A stretch of 64,000 bases of DNA from Macrolepiota albuminosa (taxonomy: Eukaryota; Basidiomycota; Agaricomycetes; Agaricales; Agaricaceae), in contig JAMWFC010000051.1 of NCBI GenBank assembly GCA_027475525.1, positions 558,001 through 622,000 on the forward strand. The letters are read 5' to 3'. Below are positions 56,542-64,000 of the stretch, piece after piece. The first letter of the stretch is position 1. Every line of letters begins with the position of its first letter. Both the position numbers and the translations under genes were made by a program. Below the pieces are notes generated by a model. The model was given only the letters and a program-made list of their open reading frames with translations, ran no database searches and was not told the DNA's origin.

Positions 56542-59314
56542 CTATGAGTTTTGCAGATGGGCGTGCCGCCCGATCGCTGATTCTGGCCGGAAAGTTTCCA
56601 GAAACTGAGTCCACTCGCCCTGGCCGAACCCAACTGCTGCGCCCCACATTGTGTCGTCCACCGGGTGGACGTACTGTGTGTAGCGGGCAGTATCCCCATA
56701 GACCGGCTGCACAGCAGTCATAGGGTACTGGTACCCCGCAGGCGATGTGTTGGGGTGAGAAATCACGGATGATGGCATTTGCAGCTGTGTCGGAGACTGC
56801 GTGAGGTTCTGCATGTGCTGTCCCTGAGTAAATCCCCCAGTCGCCCGTATTGAAGGGATGGAATGCATCGAATCGTACTGTCCCTGAGGCTGTGGTAAAG
56901 CCGACATATTCGACATCGGAGGGCTGACAGATGACGAGTTTGTAGGCGACCCTACACCACGGGTAGTGGGTGAATCGCCATACCGGCGTGGATCATGTGA
57001 ATCGTGATATGGGAAGGCGAGCTTCCTGACAGTGCCGAGTACTTGCTGACGTTGTTTTTCACGGCTCTCCAAAGGCTGCAGGTGAAAGTCCGGAGCATAA
57101 AGCGGCGTCAAAGAAGTCAAAATATCATATCCTTTGTCAGCGACGGCGTTTCCTCTTGACTGTTCAAGAGTATTTATGGCTTTTCGTATGCTCGCGCGGA
57201 ACATGACAGCCCCAGGCTGGTCTGGATTGGAAATGAGCTGGAAGGAAAAGAACATGGCGGCAGAGAAACAATGGAATGGACCCCAAGTCATATGTCCAGG
57301 CACAGCGAGGGCAGAATTTGCTAAGAAGTCTGGGCGTGATTGACCAACCATGGTAATTAGCTTGTCGGCGGCGCCAACAGCAATCTCTAAGCTCTGTGCT
57401 GATTTTGGATTATCGACCCCTGACGTTGACTTTCCGTTCGAGAGCCCTGCGGAGGGGCTCGGGCTCGGGCTGGCGTACGGCCGGTGGAGCGTAAATCTAA
57501 TATGGTAATAAGACGTACGGATAATGACACTTTGAACGCCAAAACGTCTTGTGGCAGTGTTTGGAGATGCGAGACTCCGTGCGACGCGGTATTCGTCTAA
57601 ATCAAGTTCACTAGGCAGCTCTTCCATCCACTGCGTTAATGCTCTGTCGTTAGCCATCACACTGTCGTAGGGCACTGGTCGAACAGAGACCGCGTCATCC
57701 ATAATGTCCCCAAGAATAAAGGCAAGGCGAAACAACGAAATATTAGGCAGGTACAGGCGTCCAGTTTTATCGACGGTAGGATCACAATATGAAGGGAGCT
57801 GTGTGTCGAAATGATGGGACGCAATTGTGAGTGGTCGACCAAATAAAAATGCTTGCCACCTTGAATATGGTCAAAAATGTCCAAAAAAGGCTGATAAGAC
57901 ATACCGCTCCATGAGGACGATGTGCCACCAAGCCCATCGGCGCCGTTCCGCGATATCACGATGCATTCTCCATTTTCCCGGATCTCGGTGCAGGCCCATA
58001 GCCATAGCTATTGTGACCAACTCGCCTCGAATATGCCAAATTTCCTCTGTGTCATTCTTTGAGAGTGTCTGGAACATACCCCTAATGAGCAGAAGTTCAA
58101 TAAGCTCCAAAGAGTATGTTCGGGATTCAGCCGTTCGTCTTTGAAGAGCCGTTGTCGATACTTCATAGAACTTGAGCCCGATTTCCTCGTGGGATTCAGG
58201 AAAGCTTTGGAAGAAATGATGATGGGAGGGTAGATAAAAAGTTGCGACTGCCATAATGACACAAGCCGTGGCCAGGATTAGTCGATCTGCAGAAGTACCG
58301 TTCTTGAAGCGTTCCCAAGCATGTGTGAACGAAGACTGATTGACATGGCGGTATATCCAATTGCAATACTCGAAATAGAAAACGATGAGATCGTCAATGA
58401 CTTCGATGGCCGGGAGCATTGCAAGGAGGTCGCGGTCATATTCAGGGGTCATTGTAGTGAATTCTTCTGGATGTTCCTGACTCTGCTGCCTGTCGACCTC
58501 TTCTGAGCCTCGAGGCTCGTTCGGCTGAATGTAGAGTGAGACATGTGCATAGGGCGAAGTAGATGTAGAGATACTCTACCATAAGTAGGTGAGTGGTCGT
58601 ACTTGTCGGGCCGGTATATAAACCACCCGTTCCTTGGCTCCCAAGCATCCCGGGAGCCGGCAGAGTTTTCTCAATGACATCAGATTCTAGTGCCTCTTTT
58701 TTTGGGATGAGACTTGAGGCATCACTTTGGCGCCTGTGAGGCGCAGAGTGGTTGCGGGAGGCTGGGAAAATGTAGGATTCGAGGAGAGATATAGAGTGAC
58801 GGATTCGATTAATTTCTTGAGCAGGGTCAATACGGCTGTAACTTTTACAAGCGAGTCAACAACAAAACGGTACAAACTTTGCGTGAGGACAGACTGACTG
58901 AGGATCATCTCCGCGATTCAATGCGTCCCCACCTTCATGGCCACGGGCGTCCTGGTAGCACATAGCAGAAGTACCTGACATGTATGGATTCATGTCATGG
59001 GACAAGCGAGATAATGGAAATGAGGACATACCGCGTAAGACACATGACGAACACGGGCGATTTCTGGGAAAATGATGAATATGTTAATCCAGGACGCGAT
59101 TCGCGTAGACGAACCGGTCACATTTGAGTTTGCTGTTCCTACATGGCTCGCAATTTATGGCCTTGCGAGCCCGTTTGGTTGGAGGGCGCCCCTCGGCATT
59201 CTGGTCAGCAGTTGGAGAAGTTCTGCCGCGAACAGTGCCAGTTTGGTTTGATCTGGAGGGTTTCTGTCGTGAAGCGGTGGTGGTCGTGGACGTCGACGGG
59301 CTGTCGTCGGGCAT
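56542..59314 (-). CDS. Zn2Cys6 transcription factor with fungal-specific domain
   Basis: A minus-strand multi-exon gene starting at 59314 (MPDDSPSTSTTTTASRQKP). The Zn2Cys6 cluster CEPCRNSKLKCDRNRPCSSC is split by an intron whose donor is at 59114 (GTTCGT). It is preceded by a basic arm (PTKRARKAIN) and is the DNA-binding module. Downstream comes a coiled segment, then the fungal transcription-factor middle-homology region: YDRDLLAMLPAIEVIDDLIV, YFEYCNWIYRHVNQSSF, SLELIELLLIRGMFQTLS, AMAMGLHRDPGKWRMHRD and RRRWAWWHIVLMER. The C-terminal 150 residues are rich in Ser, Pro, Gln and Met and probably activate transcription. The last exon runs 57735 to 56542. Target genes cannot be inferred from the neighbours. 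Confidence 0.9.
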
Positions 59315-62300
59315 GGGAGCGGAGACAGGGTGAGTGGTGGAAGGAGGAGGAAGAGTAAGTAAGGGCCCGATCGAATCCAGTCCAAATTCGATTTATCAAA
59401 TAAAGCGGCGAGATCAAATCGCGATTTATTCCAAGTTACAAAGAACGACGCAAATCTGTGTATCCCATCAATAAATTACATACACTAGCCTCGCCAAACC
59501 CTCGTTGACACAGCTTCGGCGATGCAAGGCCTTGCTGCGCGACGAGAAGAGGGTAGAAAGGCTACTGAAGTCAATGAGCAAAACTACCTTTTCCAGCCAG
59601 GCACAGGGTATCCGGGGTCCATCATGTTTACATCTCCCGACGCTCTGCACTCTCTGCGCCGCCACCGGTGAATTCGTCAGAAACCGTCCCACAGTCAGTC
59701 CAGTAACAACTCAACAACGACTGTCCGTGTGCGACCTTCATCAGCGCCCGGTCCCCGTTCAATTAACGTACTCTCGTCGCCATCATTCGCCCCGTGACTC
59801 AAGCATCTCTTCTCCCGCCGTCCATAAGGAGGTCGCTCTTTTCAGACCAATTCCTCGATACTTTCTTCCACATGATTGCCATTGCACTACGGGTCTACCT
59901 TTAAGGTATACATAATCGTTAATTACTCAATATTTGCATTGCCCTGATGGTATGCCGGCATTCAACGTAAGCCATTCAAAACTAATTTAGCGAGCGCGCC
60001 CAACTTGACATGTCTCTGGAAACCTCTCGGCGAACAAAAACACACTCTGATATGACACCAGTTCTGTAGCCGACTGAAACCAGATCACCGGATTGAGACA
60101 CAAAAACGTACATGTGTATGACAATGGTAATCAATAACCCTCCCAACGACAGAAGCGGTCACGACTATATCAGCTGTCAAGGACCAATTGATTTTTTTGT
60201 TGTATCAGGCTGAGGTATATCTCCGACAAGATCGACTGGAAGAAAGCAAACACTGCAATCTCAACAACACCCACCACAGAAAGAAAAATTTTGGAACAGG
60301 ATATCTCCGAATGAGGTTCGGTAAATCCCATTTGAGACCTCGGTCCTACTAACGGTCCTAAGAGGCCAACCTTAAGCTCGGTCACGTTAGTTTGCAAAAA
60401 TGAACGTATGCGGTTGCGTTTGGGAATACATATTGAAGGTTGAGGTTAAGAAAGCTTCGGCCACAACTCCCGATAGAAGACCCCTCTCTCCTGTCCGTTC
60501 GGATCATGCATGTCACCCCGGGCCAGCGGGTGCGAGAAACGGAGGCGAGGACTACCAAGTAACATGGCTGAAGGGGTCATCCTCCTGTAGTCGCTAGAAT
60601 TGGTGAACACCCTCGCCCATAGAAAAGAGCCTGCACCCAGTTGACTCTGCTCCTTTTCAAACTCACTATTATGTACCGCAAGCAAATCCATTACTTTTTC
60701 AAGCGACTCTGATTGACATTGTACCCGCCCACAAATAATCACAATCAGATATAACTAGAACATCCCCTCGCGATTAACGCCGTCCGTCATGCATCTTATC
60801 AGATCGAACCAGCTCCAAATATCCGCAGATTGGCGCTAGACATCCAACGCTGGTCAATTTTCATGAGTTGGCTCTCCAACTCAATGCCTCCATCAAAAAT
60901 GAAACACTTACTCAAAGGGGAGGGAGGGGATCCAGAATAATCTGTCCATGTCCCTCGCAACTGTCGTACTACGTGGACAACGTTGAGAGGGCATTGAATC
61001 AGGGTGCAGTGATGATGCAGGGACCCGTGACACCAAGAATGGAGGTAACAACACATCAAGGTTACGAGAAAGGCCCTAAAAACCCGAAATCTCCTTGACG
61101 AACTAGTTTAGAATAGAACATTTCCTTCTTAGTGTGTCCTAGTTCGTGTGATACATTGATATAGACATCTTTTTTCCCGCCAGTGTGTCCCAAGGGTTCG
61201 TGTGATACATTGGTATAGACATGCCACGATATGTAGACCAGATCGGACCAGGGACTTTGTATGTAGGAGGAGAGGTCTGAAATCCAGGCCTTGTCTCGTG
61301 TAGACCAATAAAAATAGTAAAAACAGATGGTGGCATTTTTAGAAATTGAGATTTTGACCCCAGTATGCCACGATATGTAAACCAGATCGGAACAGGGACT
61401 TGGTATGTAGGAGGAGAGGTCTTACCAAGTGTGTACCAGGGTTTATCAGGCCCGAAATCCAGGCCTTGTCTCGTGTAGACCAGTAAAAATAGTAAAAACA
61501 GATGATGGCATTTTTAGAAATTGAGATTTTGACCCCAGTATGCCACAATATGTACACCAGATCGGACCAGGGACTTGGTATGTAGGAGGAGAGGCCCGAA
61601 ATCCAGGCCTGATCTCGCGCAGACCAGTAAAAATAGTAAAAACAGATGGTGGCATTTTTAAAAATTGAGATTTTGACTCTAGTGGAAAGAGCGCGGTTTA
61701 GAATCATTCTGATTGCGAGGATGGCGTTTTTACATTTAAGTATTTAAATGGAGCCTTTTGATACGTAGGTAAACGGGAACTCTCATCACAGCTGTGTTTT
61801 TTGATTTTTGCAGACGATACGGTTTCTTGACGGTCACACGAAAACACTGCCCGCTACAACACTGGAAATCACGGAAATACGATTTATCAACTTCTTCCAC
61901 GTACATTTCTTAGACTTGATGTCTGGAGAAAACACATGGAGAGTCCCTGGACACCGAGGGATACCGTAACAGCGGTGCGGAAGACAAAAAACTTTGCATG
62001 ACCGGCCCTTGCAACCGGTGCGGTTAGAATAATAATTGCCCTTTGCTTCCCTTCTAAGTGATCTGAAATGGATACCAATATAACAATAACACATACTTGT
62101 TTCCGAAATATCGAACTCTCTCTTCATTACACGAGCCTGTCTCGTGTGCAATTCAGTAAATGCACCAAGTCATAAGAAACCTTTAACGTTGTAATTTGAC
62201 TTTTGATAACGACATTGGTTAAAGATGCATGGCAGCTTCCAACTTTCCTAACCGCCGTTCTAGAACCATACTTAAAAACCGATAGCATTGATTCTAGAGT

Positions 62301-63525
62301 AAGCGATGGCTGGGCCCAGCAGTCTTCCTCTTGTCCAATTGGCAATAAACAATGGATGATCGAACACCGTCAGCTGTTGCTCGCGGCGAATACTCTAGCC
62401 TTAACTCCTTCACCCGAGTCCAAGGAGAGCACAGCGGCATATCAGACAAAAGCGGAGGTGAGGTCAGCAAACCAGGGAATGTGAGCACAAAGGTGGAATC
62501 CATGGATCCATGATACATCAAATGCATCAAAGATGGCGCTGACCATTTCAGACAGACCGATGGAGGCGTGTGAACGCGTACTGTAGAATTTAAGAGTTTT
62601 TAGGCGCTGACGGGATACCCTTACGATTCAAGAGGTTACTTGTGCACACATACCAGAGTTGACGTGAGAACTCCACGGGGATTGTGACGGTTGGATGCGA
62701 ACCACAAGTGGGGGGAACGCGTAATGTAGAAGTTATTTGGTGCTGTAGCTCCTTTGTGCCTCTTACATCTTCAGGGAAACCTATGGCATGACCTCGCACA
62801 TGCCCTTGTCTTTTGACTTATTTCCAGGGAGAAGAAAAAAGTGCGTAACCAAGAGACCCGTTTAAGGCCGGTTCCGTTTATCTTTCAATCTCTCTTTATC
62901 CCACGATGAACATATACGTACAAGTATAACATCCACTGAAACTAACGAAATGCCGAAGATGCGGTATGTAACTGCGTAAACTTCTCTTTATTCTAACGTG
63001 CTCCAGTCGTGCTTATCTCTGATTCAGAGATTACTTCCATGCTTTCTGTACCGTCAGATCCTTATCAACTTGAACTCGATAAGCATTGTAACATGTGGAC
63101 TCCGGAGTTTTGACATAATTCCACTAAAGACGCTGACTTGATACAGAATATCTGTATGCACGGATCTTCCTGGTCAACGGTGTCTTACGAAATTACCAGA
63201 GTCGATACAGGTATACGAGTACATTCAGTATCCACAGCATATCATGAGCTATCGTGTTGACAGACACCACTGGTCAGACTGGGTGTCTTTACTTCTGACC
63301 CATTTTGGGATGTCCATATTAATTTCAATCGATTTCTTCTTCGTATACATGGGCCGTAGTTTGAAAAGCCTACGTGCCTCAGCAGATGATGAGGCATAAT
63401 CTTCGAGGTTCCTACATGTCCTCTTTGACTATTACTACACAGTATCTATACTCCAACACATCATCGTCCAGAATGCAAAAGAGAAATATCGAATCGGTTG
63501 TTCGATATACTATATTCCCAAGTGT
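59315..63525. other. non-coding stretch with minisatellite
   Basis: No supported gene. A GC-rich open segment on + (59505-59915) lies just upstream of the transcription factor but shows no domain. A tandem repeat occupies 61.1-61.7 kb. The rest is non-coding as far as I can see. Confidence 0.45.
61129..61683. repeat. minisatellite-like tandem repeat, unit about 145-175 bp, three copies
   Basis: The word ATGCCACGATATGTA and its variants recur at 61221, 61365 and 61540, each followed by CCAGATCGGA, TATGTAGGAGGAGAGG, AAATCCAGGCCT and a T-rich tail. The second unit has an extra 31 bp. A shorter repeat (GTTCGTGTGATACATTG) occurs twice just before, around 61143 and 61196. Units differ by scattered substitutions, so this is a true diverged repeat. 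Confidence 0.8.
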
Positions 63526-64000
63526 TCAGTTCCTGAAAGCTGCTTCGAACTCAGCGAACGTCTTGTTGCCCAGAATACCGAAGACAACCCGACTGAAGCA
63601 GTTTCGAAACCTTGCGTCCGGCGCCGTCAACAACTCTGCCCACAATCTCGCAATTGTCGCCACGTTGTTCTGAAAAACTCCGGTCCCAAAGCTTCCGAGT
63701 ACAATGTGCTTTGCACCTCGCTGCTCAAAGAGGAAGAGTATCCTACCCATCCTTTCCTTCATCGCTTTCTCAATCCTCTCTTCGGATGCTTGAGGTGCTA
63801 ACTTGCCCCATAGAGACTTACGAAGGACACCAGCATTCACAGCAGGACTCGTCAAAACATCGACGACTATCGGTTCTACCCATCCACCACTATCATCACG
63901 GAAAATAGTAACACTAGGCGAGTAGATCATGGCATGAGAGTAGAAACCACCCTTAGAGTTGCTTCTGTGGAGAGTGTAAAAATTCTGGGCCTGGTTGGTC
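63526..64000 (-). CDS. microbial-type PARG catalytic domain protein, C-terminal part
   Basis: An open minus-strand frame runs from the right edge to a stop at 63526, so the gene is partial. It encodes NFYTLHRSNSKGGFYSHAM, YSPSVTIFRDDSGGWVEP, VDVLTSPAVNAGV, MGRILFLFEQRGAKHIVLG, SFGTGVFQNNVATIARLW and FSRVVFGILGNKTFAEFE. The SHAMIYSPxV and LGxFGTGxFxNN motifs are those of the TIGR02452/DUF2263 family, a macrodomain-related fold annotated as microbial-type poly(ADP-ribose) glycohydrolase. Such proteins may remove ADP-ribose chains. The catalytic GGG-x-EE motif would lie upstream, outside the window, so activity cannot be judged. Confidence 0.78.
   Translation of the reverse strand, partial: TNQAQNFYTLHRSNSKGGFYSHAMIYSPSVTIFRDDSGGWVEPIVVDVLTSPAVNAGVLRKSLWGKLAPQASEERIEKAMKERMGRILFLFEQRGAKHIVLGSFGTGVFQNNVATIARLWAELLTAPDARFRNCFSRVVFGILGNKTFAEFEAAFRN

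Noticed and set aside
59505..59915. Open frame of 136 codons upstream of the Zn2Cys6 gene
   Set aside because: It has no recognisable domain and its Ser/Pro/Arg-rich sequence is compatible with chance in a GC-rich promoter region.
61139..61707. Repeated minus-strand peptides such as PPSVFTIF
   Set aside because: They translate the minisatellite, and frames break between units.

Overview
The window is nuclear DNA of a filamentous basidiomycete, most likely an Agaricomycete (mushroom-forming fungus). Genes carry many short introns of about 45-60 nt with GT-AG ends. The recognisable proteins are typical of that group: a thn/FlbA-type RGS protein with two DEP-like segments, UDP-xylose synthase, a Zn2Cys6 regulator, an AMMECR1-domain protein and a microbial-type PARG domain protein. 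The species cannot be named from the sequence.

Layout. 1-0.56 kb: 3' end of a Rab-like GTPase. 0.6-3.5 kb: non-coding, ending in a casein-kinase-1-like tail fragment. 4.1-14.0 kb: a two-gene unit, probably a mobile element, with a HECT-type ubiquitin-ligase-like gene on + and a DDE integrase (rve-type) gene on -, tail to tail. The HECT gene is split by a young gag-only LTR retrotransposon (6917-11647) with near-identical LTRs, a PBS, a PPT and a 4-bp target duplication. 14.4-21.3 kb: a damaged region with an unassigned GC-rich stretch, a truncated NUP188, an intron-rich 2OG-Fe(II) dioxygenase gene resembling fungal TET/JBP proteins, and a broken glutathione-dependent formaldehyde dehydrogenase (SFA1). 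22-27.6 kb: AMMECR1-domain protein, PPR-like protein, ribosomal protein L3. 27.6-29.6 kb: AT-rich, transposon-like. 29.6-39.4 kb: dienelactone-hydrolase/SnoaL-like protein, bystin (ENP1), UDP-xylose synthase, alpha/beta hydrolase, and a conserved coiled-coil protein of unknown function. 39.4-43.1 kb: gene-poor. 43.1-48.9 kb: RGS regulator, cytochrome-b5-like (MAPR) membrane protein, and a conserved hypothetical. 51.3-59.3 kb: NUP120/NUP160 nucleoporin (with a 100-N gap) and a Zn2Cys6 transcription factor. 59.3-63.5 kb: non-coding with a minisatellite. 63.5-64 kb: C-terminal part of a PARG-domain protein running off the edge.

The housekeeping genes are unrelated neighbours with no operon logic. 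They serve nuclear-pore scaffolding (NUP160, NUP188), ribosome biogenesis (bystin, RPL3), cell-wall sugar supply (UXS1) and signalling (RGS, Rab).

Two results stand out. First, at least 14 places carry a direct tandem duplication with a period of exactly 77 bp. This looks like unmerged k-mer overlaps between contigs of a de Bruijn assembly, and several gene breaks here are therefore artefacts; collapsing one copy restores the reading frame in the TET/JBP-like gene and in NUP188. Second, a separate diverged 53-bp tandem duplication in the TET/JBP-like gene appears to have created a new intron whose removal exactly restores the frame. The best candidate for a little-described system is the paired HECT ligase plus DDE integrase element.
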